NCBI GenBank assembly: GCA_016219145.1
Contig: JACRCG010000029.1
Coordinates: forward strand, 1 to 12,991
Length of the DNA: 12,991 nt
Direction of reading: 5' to 3'
Source: Deltaproteobacteria bacterium
Lineage (GTDB): Bacteria > Desulfobacterota > Desulfuromonadia > Geobacterales > Pseudopelobacteraceae
Position numbers and translations under genes: made by a program. Positions 1 through 7,084 of this stretch are shown here, piece by piece; within the stretch, counting starts at the first letter, position 1; each line of letters begins with the position of its first letter. The notes beneath the pieces were generated by a model, which worked only from the letters and a program-made list of their open reading frames with translations, was not told the DNA's origin and searched no databases.

Positions 1-1763
1 TCATCCACTGCATTTTCCAGCAAATCGGTGTCCGAAGCCAATTCCATTTTCTGGTAAGGAATTCCGGCAATATCAACTCCTTCCGAGTAGTTCCCGGACG
101 CTTCCTTCCTGCTCTTCAGCGTCTTGGTTATCACGACCTCGCCGGATTCAACATCCACAACCCTGAAAGAAATAGTTACGTTGGCTGTTTTGCGGTGCGT
201 GCCGACCTTATAGCGTATGGTTTCAGTCTTATCCCTCTCTAAAAACGGCGGCGGCGCATTGCGTCGCTCTTCATCGGACGGCTTTGGATTGGCGTTCACC
301 CAGGCGGTATAGTGCGGATTGGGGTCGCGCTCCACACCGATCTTGGCCACAACCATCTTCTGCCCCTCTTCCTTGTTAAGTTCCACATTATATTGCAGAA
401 GGCTGCCGAAGATGAAAATGTCGGTCCCCTTCAGCTTGCCCGATTTTTTTGCCGACTCGATATCGTATAGTCCGGCCTGTCCAAACTCGATCTCCTTGAT
501 CAGGGCGCCAAGAATATCACGTGCCAGAATTTTGACGTCACCGCTGGTGTTTCTGGTCATATAGGATAAAAGGCTGTCCGTAACCAGCCGGCCGGCGTCA
601 GGATTGCTGGTGGGCGGATTGAAATCCATAATGGCAATCTTCTTTATGACACGCTGCTTGATCTTGTCTTTCAGCCCCTGAACCTTCTGGTAGAGCTCCT
701 TCTGTGAGCCGGACACCTTGTAGGCGCACTCAGTCCAATACAGGGCCAGCCCTATGAATCCGGCTCCTTCAAGATCATCCGCTCTGGTGATCATTTCTGA
801 AATCAGCTGATTCCTGAGTTCATCGGCACCGGGCGCCTTGAAGGCCTTCGGGTTAAAATCGAATGCCACCATCAGATTTATATAAGCGCTGTACAGAGCC
901 TTTTTACTGATATTTTCGGCAACTTTCTCCATCAGCTTGGTGCCGCCGTCGCTGTAAACCTTGTTGATGCGATCGCTATCAGCCTTGGTGGGGTTTAGTG
1001 TTCTGGCTCGTTTAAGATAAAATTGAACCCGTTCCCACTTGCCCTCATTGACAAATTGTGCCGCCTTGTCAAGGGCCGCCGCCGCCGTGTTCCCGGCTTT
1101 GGCGTCATTCAGGGCCACCATGATCTGCTGATTGCCGGGCTGAATTGCCAGCCCCAGCTCAAGACTCTTGACCAGCGCATTGATATCATCATTGGCTTTA
1201 TGACGGTCAGCCTCTTTAAGATAGTAAGCCGCCGCATTGTTCTCGGTGGATGAGATTTTGATGGCCACATCAAGATAAGCAGGATAATAGGTCCGGATTT
1301 CCCGGAAACTCTCCAGCGCCGCCATCCACTCCCTGGCTTCCAAAGCCTTCATGGCAACGGCATAGGCAGCTTCGGCCTTTTTAACCATGGCCTCCCTCTG
1401 GGAATTAAGAGTCTCCTGGGCGGTCTTGGCCTCAATATTATCAGGATCCAGCTTCAGTGCCTTGTCAACATATCCCTGGGCATTGCGCAGATTTTCGTAT
1501 TTGAGTGGAGATAAATTCATCTGCTCCCTGGCGCTGTCAAGACTCTGGCGCGCCAGGCGCGTGCGGGCAATTTTCAGGGCCCTGGTATACTCGGGATTAC
1601 CCGGCTCTTTAGATACGGCCTCTTCGTACAACGAGAGGGCGTCTTCGTATCTTTTTGCATCTTCAAGGCTCCTGGCATCATCAAAACTCTTCGCCCCCTG
1701 CCCGGCACATCCGGCGATAAGGAGCAATACAATCCCGGTTTGAGCAATATTCCGTATGAACAT
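1..1763 (-). CDS. Lipoprotein with TPR-like repeats and a CsgG-like domain (C-terminus outside window)
   Basis: The frame is open from an ATG at 1763 to the left edge, giving 587 visible residues without a stop, so the C-terminus is missing. The start has a strong Shine-Dalgarno (GAGGAGGT) that abuts the stop of the upstream gene. Residues 1-19 form a lipoprotein signal: a hydrophobic stretch and the lipobox IAGC with Cys19, so the mature protein should be lipid-anchored, probably to the outer membrane. Residues about 25-330 are helical and TPR-like (for example RYEDALSLYEEAVSKEPGN and a later ALKLDPDN unit). From about residue 373 (KKIAIMDFNPP) a CsgG/LpoB-type domain follows, with the typical ILARDILGALIKE and GTDIFIFGSLL segments, and then a stretch ending in FRVVDVESGEVV. 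CsgG-fold lipoproteins form or brace outer-membrane assemblies; the particular partner here is unknown. It lies 10 bases downstream of the FlgT-like gene, surely in the same transcript. Function is inferred from fold only. Confidence 0.85.
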   Translation of the reverse strand, partial: MFIRNIAQTGIVLLLIAGCAGQGAKSFDDARSLEDAKRYEDALSLYEEAVSKEPGNPEYTRALKIARTRLARQSLDSAREQMNLSPLKYENLRNAQGYVDKALKLDPDNIEAKTAQETLNSQREAMVKKAEAAYAVAMKALEAREWMAALESFREIRTYYPAYLDVAIKISSTENNAAAYYLKEADRHKANDDINALVKSLELGLAIQPGNQQIMVALNDAKAGNTAAAALDKAAQFVNEGKWERVQFYLKRARTLNPTKADSDRINKVYSDGGTKLMEKVAENISKKALYSAYINLMVAFDFNPKAFKAPGADELRNQLISEMITRADDLEGAGFIGLALYWTECAYKVSGSQKELYQKVQGLKDKIKQRVIKKIAIMDFNPPTSNPDAGRLVTDSLLSYMTRNTSGDVKILARDILGALIKEIEFGQAGLYDIESAKKSGKLKGTDIFIFGSLLQYNVELNKEEGQKMVVAKIGVERDPNPHYTAWVNANPKPSDEERRNAPPPFLERDKTETIRYKVGTHRKTANVTISFRVVDVESGEVVITKTLKSRKEASGNYSEGVDIAGIPYQKMELASDTDLLENAVD

Positions 1764-1773
1764 AAAACCTCCT

Positions 1774-2964
1774 CTATTGTTTTAGCAATTCCACGTTCAA
1801 GGTATTGCCGGTAAATGATAATATCTTAAACTTATAGTTCTCCACTCCGGCGCTTGTCAGCTCGTCAGCCAGTTCCATCGCGTTACCGTTAATTTCGGCA
1901 TCAAGCGTAAGGACTCCGTCCTTGAAGCCGCGCTCCACAGTCTCTTCAACGTGCCCGATCTGTTCGCGCAACATTTCCCTGAATTTTGCTATTCCAGCAA
2001 ATTCGATACCCCTGACAACCAACCGGGCCGTTCTGGTGCCGGTCACATTGCTGGTCCACCTGGCTACAATCTTCTGGTGAAGCTTTTCCGCCAATTCCAT
2101 GGTAGCCTTCTTGATCGCTTCGGAACCGCCTGCAGTCGGATTGACATTGGCCGACCTCGAATTGGTGGAATGAGATGCAATCAGCTGGCCGGTATCCGCA
2201 TTCACCGCTCTCAACGAAACCATGGCATCAGAAGTGCGCATGTTGGTGCCGCTCAATACCGTGGCTCCCGACTTGGCTACAGCCTGGCCGACTATAACCA
2301 CCTCAGCGCCTCCTCCGGCCGCAACCTGTACAGCTGCATCGGTAGAGGTCATCACACCGGTTGATGAAAGTGTGCCCTCCCGTTTGGCAAGAGCCACCAG
2401 CGTATCCCGATCAACCAGATTATACCCTTTTTTTTCAAAAACCGAGTTTATTACCGACTCCGCTATACCCGCATTTACCGAGCCATCGCTCAGCGAACTG
2501 ACAGGCGCGTCATTCCCGATATTCTGTTCTGTGATTATGACCGCGATCCGCGGCTTGCCCATCTTTTTCGAAAGCAGTCCCAGGTCATGCAGGCCCTTCT
2601 CAAGCCTTACCGCTGAAACAGTAGCCTTAACGCTGACTCGGCACTCATCCCCCTCAAATGTTTCACTGTTAATTTTATAGGTTTTTATGAAGCCGGAACT
2701 CTTTGAAAAGATTTTATCCTGCAGGAGTTCAGAATCCTTGACCACGGTCCTGGAGTCTATCATTACTCCCACCACCTGTTCAATCGCACGGCGAAAAGCA
2801 TTCTTCAATGCGCTCTCACGAGCGGCGGCCTTCTTGCCGCCTTCAATCGTTGATAACCCCTCGACGTCCACCGTAACCGGCCGGTTATCCGAGGCTGATA
2901 CCGGGTGCGAGAAAACAGTGAGCAGGCATAGGATAACATAAAACTGAAACATGGCGTATTTCAT
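1774..2964 (-). CDS. Exported FlgT-like / CsgG-like envelope protein
   Basis: This 396-residue protein begins with a Sec signal peptide (hydrophobic residues 5-19, cleavage likely after SHPVSAS near residue 25) and has no lipobox, so it is probably periplasmic. Residues 29-118 look like the N-terminal domain of the flagellar protein FlgT and related proteins: an IEGGKKAAARESALKNAF helix, then AIEQVVGVMIDS, then IFSKSSGFIKTYKI and a closing strand. Residues 138-300 (KPRIAVIITEQNIG, VFEKKGYNLVDRD, GGAEVVIVGQAVA, VNADTGQLIA) have the pattern of a CsgG/TolB-N-like alpha/beta domain. Residues 312-395 are a further small domain I do not recognise. It is followed 10 bases later by the CsgG-domain lipoprotein and lies 80 bases after recX. 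No flagellar genes are in the window, so the FlgT resemblance says fold, not a proven flagellar role. A GGAG about 10 bases upstream supports the start; a second ATG at codon 5 is possible. Confidence 0.8.
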   Translation of the reverse strand: MKYAMFQFYVILCLLTVFSHPVSASDNRPVTVDVEGLSTIEGGKKAAARESALKNAFRRAIEQVVGVMIDSRTVVKDSELLQDKIFSKSSGFIKTYKINSETFEGDECRVSVKATVSAVRLEKGLHDLGLLSKKMGKPRIAVIITEQNIGNDAPVSSLSDGSVNAGIAESVINSVFEKKGYNLVDRDTLVALAKREGTLSSTGVMTSTDAAVQVAAGGGAEVVIVGQAVAKSGATVLSGTNMRTSDAMVSLRAVNADTGQLIASHSTNSRSANVNPTAGGSEAIKKATMELAEKLHQKIVARWTSNVTGTRTARLVVRGIEFAGIAKFREMLREQIGHVEETVERGFKDGVLTLDAEINGNAMELADELTSAGVENYKFKILSFTGNTLNVELLKQ

Positions 2965-3044
2965 AGGCTTTAATCTCCTGATTCCGATGAACTTGAAAAT
3001 GCCAGATCAGAACTCTTTCCCTAACATATCACAGATGAACCAAA

Positions 3045-3515
3045 TCACCCCCGCAACACCCGCATGATAGCCGACACTCCGAATCCATGCCGCTGTAGCC
3101 AGCTGATTACCCTTCTTTTTTCTTTCTCAGCCGCGGCAGAAAAGTCAAAACCGGGATAGCGTCGCTCAAGGACAGTGCGGAGTTCATCCAGTTCATCATA
3201 CTCACTGGTAGCCTGTTTGAGAATTTCGTCAATCAGCTCAACAGGCACACCCCGTCGACGCATTTCCTGACGCAGCCGCAGCCCGAAAAAGCGGCCCGAG
3301 GCCAGCGCTGACTCCGCAAACCGTTCAGCATAGCGGCGGTCATCCAGCCACCCTTCATTCTGTAGCCTGAAAATTGCAGCTTCAACCTCTGACTCACTGA
3401 CACACCGGGCGGCCAACTTTGTCCGGATTCTGGCCACGGAATAATCCCTGCCTGTCAGCAGCCGCAAAGCGTACTGATAGGAAAAATCAGGAGCAGTCGG
3501 CTCAGTACTTCTCAA
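3045..3515 (-). CDS. recX: RecX, regulator of RecA filaments
   Basis: RecX binds RecA and limits filament growth on single-stranded DNA. The protein shows the family's three-helix repeats: ALRLLTGRDYSVARIRTKLA, then the diagnostic IFRLQNEGWLDDRRYAERF, then RLRQEMRRRGVPVELI, ending in a basic segment with VISWLQRHGFGVSAIMRVL. I place the start at a TTG at 3515, giving 156 residues, the usual RecX length, with GAGAAG seven bases upstream and a 14-base overlap with the end of pilT. An ATG at 3656 in the same frame would add 47 residues, but those lie across the pilT 3' end, are rich in basic residues and do not look like RecX, so I reject it. Another in-frame TTG is at 3521. Order recA-pilT-recX on one strand suggests co-transcription, putting the RecA modulator at the end of the RecA transcript. 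Family call is firm; the exact start is not. Confidence 0.88.
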   Translation of the reverse strand: MRSTEPTAPDFSYQYALRLLTGRDYSVARIRTKLAARCVSESEVEAAIFRLQNEGWLDDRRYAERFAESALASGRFFGLRLRQEMRRRGVPVELIDEILKQATSEYDELDELRTVLERRYPGFDFSAAAEKEKRRVISWLQRHGFGVSAIMRVLRG

Positions 3516-4659
3516 TTTCAAGCTTCTCAGTTTCCTTTTCAGATTCGCCCGGCTTGTTTTCAAAATCGTCCCATGAGGCGTCTGAAGTTGATGATATCCC
3601 GGAGATTTTGAGTGCAAAATCGTCCGGATTCGAACATTGTCGAATAGCTTCCTCATAGCTGATCAACTTGTTTGAAAGCAACCGCATCAGCGACTGATCA
3701 AAAGTCTGCATGCCGTAGGTGATAAAGCCTTGGGAGATAGCGTCATTAAGCTGTTTGGTCTTGTCCTTGTCGTCGATGCAGTCCTTGACGCGAGCGGAAG
3801 CGAGCATGACCTCGACCGCCGGAACGCGCCCCTTTCCATCAATTCTGGGAACCAGCCGCTGTGAGATAACGGCCTTGATGATACTGGCGAGCTGGATCCG
3901 TACCTGGCGCTGATGGTAGGGTGGAAAGACGCCGATAATGCGGTTGATGGTTTCTGCGGCATCCATGGTATGCAGGGTCGACATGACCAGATGGCCGGTC
4001 TCGGCGGCCGTCATGGCAGTTTCTATCGTTTCGTAGTCACGCATCTCGCCGACCAGAATGACATCCGGATCCTGTCGCAGCGCGCCTTTCAGCGCAGCCG
4101 AGAAATTGGGGGTGTCGGAGCCGACTTCGCGCTGGCTGATAATGCTTTTGTTGTCGCGATGAAGAAATTCGACCGGATCTTCGATGGTGATAATATTGCA
4201 GGTGCGGTTCGTGTTGATGTAATCGATCATGGAGGCCAGGGTACTGGACTTGCCCGAACCGGTAGTGCCGGTGACCAGAATCAGACCGCGCTCTTCCTGG
4301 CAGATTTTTTTTATGACCGGGGGCAGATTCAGCCCTTCCATGGTCGGTATGATCATGGCTATGGTACGGAAGACCATTGCAACAGAACCGCGCTGCCGGT
4401 AAACACTGACCCTGAAACGCCCCAGTCCCGGCACGGAGTACGCCAGATCCACCTCTGAGTTCTCCTCAAAAATGCGTTTTTGACGATCATTCATCATGGA
4501 AAGGGCTATTTCCGAAACAAAATCCGGAGAGAGGCGCTGGGCATTGGGGATCGGATGCAGACGGCCGTCGATGCGTACAATCGGCGGCAGCCCGGTTTTA
4601 ATATGAATATCCGAACCCTTGGCCTTGAAGGCGATGGTGAGTATCTCGTTCAGATCCAT
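3502..4659 (-). CDS. pilT: PilT-family type IV pilus retraction ATPase
   Basis: A 385-residue hexameric ATPase of the GspE/PilT family that powers pilus retraction from the cytoplasmic side of the inner membrane. The N-terminal domain (about 1-105) starts with the typical GSDIHIKTGLPPIVRIDG. Walker A is GTTGSGKS (131-138), the Asp box is IITIEDPVEF (157-165), Walker B is DPDVILVGEMRD (197-208) and the His box is TGHLVMSTLHT (221-231). The C-terminal domain holds QRLVPR and TYGMQTFDQSL. The region matching the PilT signature AIRNLIRE is divergent (SARVKDCIDDKD, 288-299), so it may be a PilT paralogue or PilU-like rather than the main retraction motor. The C-terminal tail (about 355-385) is acidic. 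It starts 18 bases after recA with a very good Shine-Dalgarno (GGAGGTG) and overlaps recX by 14 bases. No other pilus genes are in the window. Confidence 0.93.
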   Translation of the reverse strand: MDLNEILTIAFKAKGSDIHIKTGLPPIVRIDGRLHPIPNAQRLSPDFVSEIALSMMNDRQKRIFEENSEVDLAYSVPGLGRFRVSVYRQRGSVAMVFRTIAMIIPTMEGLNLPPVIKKICQEERGLILVTGTTGSGKSSTLASMIDYINTNRTCNIITIEDPVEFLHRDNKSIISQREVGSDTPNFSAALKGALRQDPDVILVGEMRDYETIETAMTAAETGHLVMSTLHTMDAAETINRIIGVFPPYHQRQVRIQLASIIKAVISQRLVPRIDGKGRVPAVEVMLASARVKDCIDDKDKTKQLNDAISQGFITYGMQTFDQSLMRLLSNKLISYEEAIRQCSNPDDFALKISGISSTSDASWDDFENKPGESEKETEKLEIEKY

Positions 4660-4677
4660 ACAGTCACCTCCGCAGGT

Positions 4678-5730
4678 TTATGCAGCTTTCGCCGACTTGT
4701 CCGACTTTGCTTCCGCCGCAGCCGGGGCCGGCTTTACCAGCGCCAGCAGCGTATTCTCGATTTCAGCCAGAACGGCCGGGTGCTCTTTCAGCCAGGTTCG
4801 TGAATTCTCACGCCCCTGACCGATGCGCTCCTTGCCATAGGAAAACCAGGCGCCGCTCTTCTCGACAATATTTCTCTCGACCGCCAGATCCAGCACATCG
4901 CCGGTGCGCGAAATCCCCTCGCCGTACAGAATGTCGAACTCGACCTCTTTAAAAGGCGGGGCCACCTTGTTTTTGACAACCTTGACGCGGGTACGGGAGC
5001 CGATCACCTGATCCCCCTGCTTGAGGGTGGCGATCTTGCGGATATCCATTCGCACCGACGCGTAAAACTTGAGAGCATTTCCGCCGGTGGTAGTCTCGGG
5101 ATTGCCGAACATAACGCCGATTTTCATACGGATCTGATTGATGAATATTACACAGCAGTTGGATTTACTGATGATTCCGGTCAGTTTGCGCAGGGCCTGC
5201 GACATCAGGCGGGCCTGCAGGCCCATGTGGGAATCGCCCATATCCCCCTCGATCTCGGCCTTGGGCACCAGTGCCGCCACCGAGTCGATAACCAGTACGT
5301 CTATCGCCCCGCTGCGCACCAGAGTCTCGGCGATTTCCAGAGCCTGTTCGCCGGTATCAGGCTGGGACACCAGCAGATCGTCAGTCTTGACACCCAGTTT
5401 TCGGGCATAGCCAATATCAAGGGCGTGTTCGGCATCTACAAACGCGGCGATACCACCGGTTTTCATCGCTTCAGCGACAATATGCAGCGCAAGAGTGGTC
5501 TTTCCTGAAGACTCGGGACCGTAGATCTCAACAATTCTGCCGCGCGGCACACCACCGACGCCCAGCGCCACATCTAGAGAAATCGAACCGGTCGAGATGG
5601 CCTCAACTCCAGGCAGGGCCTCGTCTGTTCCAAGCCGCATGATGGCGCCTTTGCCGAACTGTTTCTCTATCTGGCTGAGCGCCAGTTCAATCGCTTTGTT
5701 TCTCTCCGGTGCGCTGCTCTTGTCTGCCAT
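4678..5730 (-). CDS. recA: RecA recombinase
   Basis: RecA polymerises on single-stranded DNA, carries out strand exchange and stimulates LexA self-cleavage. The 350-residue length is normal. Visible are Walker A GPESSGKT (71-78), the Walker B strand VLVIDSVAALVP (145-156), the L1 loop EGDMGDSHMGLQARL (161-175), and the L2 region running from FINQIRMKIGVMFGNP (196-211) through ETTTGGNALKFYAS (to 225). The C-terminus ends in the usual variable, here alanine/lysine-rich, tail. The ATG at 5730 has AGGAG nine bases upstream. It follows cinA by 107 bases, a gap that may carry its own promoter, and leads into pilT (18-base gap) and recX. I could not find a clear LexA box upstream, so SOS control is not shown by the sequence. 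Confidence 0.98.
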   Translation of the reverse strand: MADKSSAPERNKAIELALSQIEKQFGKGAIMRLGTDEALPGVEAISTGSISLDVALGVGGVPRGRIVEIYGPESSGKTTLALHIVAEAMKTGGIAAFVDAEHALDIGYARKLGVKTDDLLVSQPDTGEQALEIAETLVRSGAIDVLVIDSVAALVPKAEIEGDMGDSHMGLQARLMSQALRKLTGIISKSNCCVIFINQIRMKIGVMFGNPETTTGGNALKFYASVRMDIRKIATLKQGDQVIGSRTRVKVVKNKVAPPFKEVEFDILYGEGISRTGDVLDLAVERNIVEKSGAWFSYGKERIGQGRENSRTWLKEHPAVLAEIENTLLALVKPAPAAAEAKSDKSAKAA

Positions 5731-5837
5731 GATTACGTCTCCTGAACGGTGGGTTTAAATTAAGTAAAAGGGATAAAGAAATAACATATTCGGCGGTTTT
5801 ACCGCAAGGATTTATCTGGGTACCCGGCTATTCAGAT
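5731..5837 (-). promoter_or_regulatory. cinA-recA intergenic region with a small perfect palindrome
   Basis: The 107 bases between the cinA stop and the recA start are AT-rich near recA and contain the palindrome GCGGT-TTT-ACCGC at 5793-5805. On the recA strand it begins inside a possible -35 (TTGCGG) followed after 17 bases by TTATTT, a weak -10. A recA promoter is expected here, but these boxes are poor and I treat the placement as tentative. There is no terminator-like hairpin with a T-run, so read-through from cinA into recA is possible. Confidence 0.35.
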
Positions 5838-6617
5838 TTATGCCCGCTGGAGCAGGTACCGCCTCAACCAGTCCAGCGCTGTCCAGGCTGTCATGGTACG
5901 GATATCATCCCTGCTTCCGTTAAACTGGAAACGTTTTGTCCAACATCCGTCCGGGGCCGCCAGAGAGATAAAGACAGTGCCGACCGGCTTGTCTTCGCTG
6001 CCGCCATCCGGGCCGGCAATTCCGGTCACGGCCAATCCCAGATCACTGCCGGACACCTGCCGGACGCCTTTCGACATGGCAGAGGCACACTCGGAGCTGA
6101 CCGCTCCGCTGATGTTGAGCAGATCTGGCGGGACACCCAACAGCCGCATCTTTGAATCGTTACTATAGGTCACCAATCCTTCCAGAAAATATGCCGAACT
6201 GCCGGGAATATCAGTGAGACCCTTGGCGATCAGGCCGCCGCTGCATGACTCGGCCAATGACAGCGTCAGACAGCGCTCACGGAACAGTTCCGCCACTGTA
6301 TCAAACATGCCGGCTTCACCGACGGAAAAGACATACTCCCTGAGCCGTTCGCGCACGGTGCGGGCCGCCGGTACCAGCAGATCTATGGCGGCTTCGTCAT
6401 TGTCGGCCTCGGCTCGCAGCGTTACCTGCATCCAGGGGAAACTTACGCAGATGCCCAGGCTCAATTTCTGATCCGGGCGGGCCACGCCGTGCAGAATTTC
6501 ATCCACCTCGGCCTCGCAAGGGCCGAAAATGTTTATTTTGGCAGACCGGATGACCCGCTTCTGATTAGTACGTTCGAGCACAAATGGGACAACCGACTCC
6601 CGCAGCATGGCCTTCAT
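5838..6617 (-). CDS. cinA: CinA C-terminal half: NMN deamidase (PncC) domain, out of frame with N-half
   Basis: This 259-residue frame continues CinA. Residues 1-100 hold the middle COG1058 region, beginning at MKAML, which in intact CinA follows directly on LPGVPSE. Residues about 105-259 are the CinA C-terminal (PncC) domain, which hydrolyses nicotinamide mononucleotide to the acid form in pyridine-nucleotide recycling: AESCSGG with the presumed catalytic Ser (122-128), TYSNDSK (150-156), TGIAGPDGG (198-206), PVGTVF (211-216) and FNGSRDDIR (232-240). All of these look intact. The ATG at 6617 overlaps the stop of the N-half as ATGA and lacks a purine-rich ribosome site, so expression would need re-initiation after the upstream stop. 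Most likely this is one cinA gene with a one-base frameshift (or sequencing error) at the C-run 6629-6632 of the plus strand. Confidence 0.85.
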   Translation of the reverse strand: MKAMLRESVVPFVLERTNQKRVIRSAKINIFGPCEAEVDEILHGVARPDQKLSLGICVSFPWMQVTLRAEADNDEAAIDLLVPAARTVRERLREYVFSVGEAGMFDTVAELFRERCLTLSLAESCSGGLIAKGLTDIPGSSAYFLEGLVTYSNDSKMRLLGVPPDLLNISGAVSSECASAMSKGVRQVSGSDLGLAVTGIAGPDGGSEDKPVGTVFISLAAPDGCWTKRFQFNGSRDDIRTMTAWTALDWLRRYLLQRA

Positions 6618-7084
6618 TTCGGAGGGAACCCCGGCAGAAAAAACAGGAAACAGCCGTTATGGGTCAGGTGAAAACCACAGGCGGTGCCGTTGGGATTGTG
6701 AATCAAGGTTGATTTGGTGGGAATCATGGCCTGCTTGTCGCTCAAGGGGCAGACCAGCAGGGTGTCCAGTTTGCTGGAGATCAGCCGGACATGCCTGCGC
6801 GCCTCCTCGTTGATCACCAGTCGCCGGCCGGTAGCGCGAGCCGCAGCCCGCGAGGTCAGATCATCGGTTGTCGGCCCGAGTCCGCCTGTCACGATGATCG
6901 CATCGCTGACCCGCACAAGATCGGCAATAGCGCCCATGATGTCTGGTTCATTATCTCCCACCGTCAGGTGCCGCTGCACTCTCAGGCCGTCGTTCAGTAA
7001 AGCCGCTGCAATGAATCCGGCATTAGTGTCGGTCACCTGGCCGCTGATCAGTTCATCGCCGATGCTCAAGGTTGATATTCTCAT
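6614..7084 (-). CDS. cinA: CinA N-terminal half: MoaB/Mog-like domain, truncated by frame break
   Basis: This 156-residue frame is the N-terminal COG1058 (molybdopterin-binding-like, ADP-ribose pyrophosphatase in characterised CinA) domain. It shows SIGDELISGQVTDTN (7-21), the substrate-loop TGGLGPTTDD (66-75) and NPNGTACGF (130-138), then FFLPG at 148-152. Intact CinA proteins continue as VPSEMKAML, but here the frame reads FPPK and stops. Adding one G to the four-G run (minus strand) restores VPSE and joins the C-half to give a 415-residue protein, the normal CinA length. The ATG overlaps the larC stop as ATGA, indicating coupling to larC. The change is either a real frameshift or an error in a short homopolymer; a functional two-polypeptide CinA is less likely but not excluded. 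Confidence 0.85.
   Translation of the reverse strand: MRISTLSIGDELISGQVTDTNAGFIAAALLNDGLRVQRHLTVGDNEPDIMGAIADLVRVSDAIIVTGGLGPTTDDLTSRAAARATGRRLVINEEARRHVRLISSKLDTLLVCPLSDKQAMIPTKSTLIHNPNGTACGFHLTHNGCFLFFLPGFPPK

Noticed and set aside
3516..3656. N-terminal extension of RecX to an ATG at 3656
   Set aside because: It lies wholly within the pilT coding end, does not resemble RecX, and RecX of normal length begins at the TTG near 3515.
5814..5837. Inverted repeat ATCTG...CAGAT after cinA as a terminator
   Set aside because: Only a 5-base stem with a long loop and no T-run on the minus strand.
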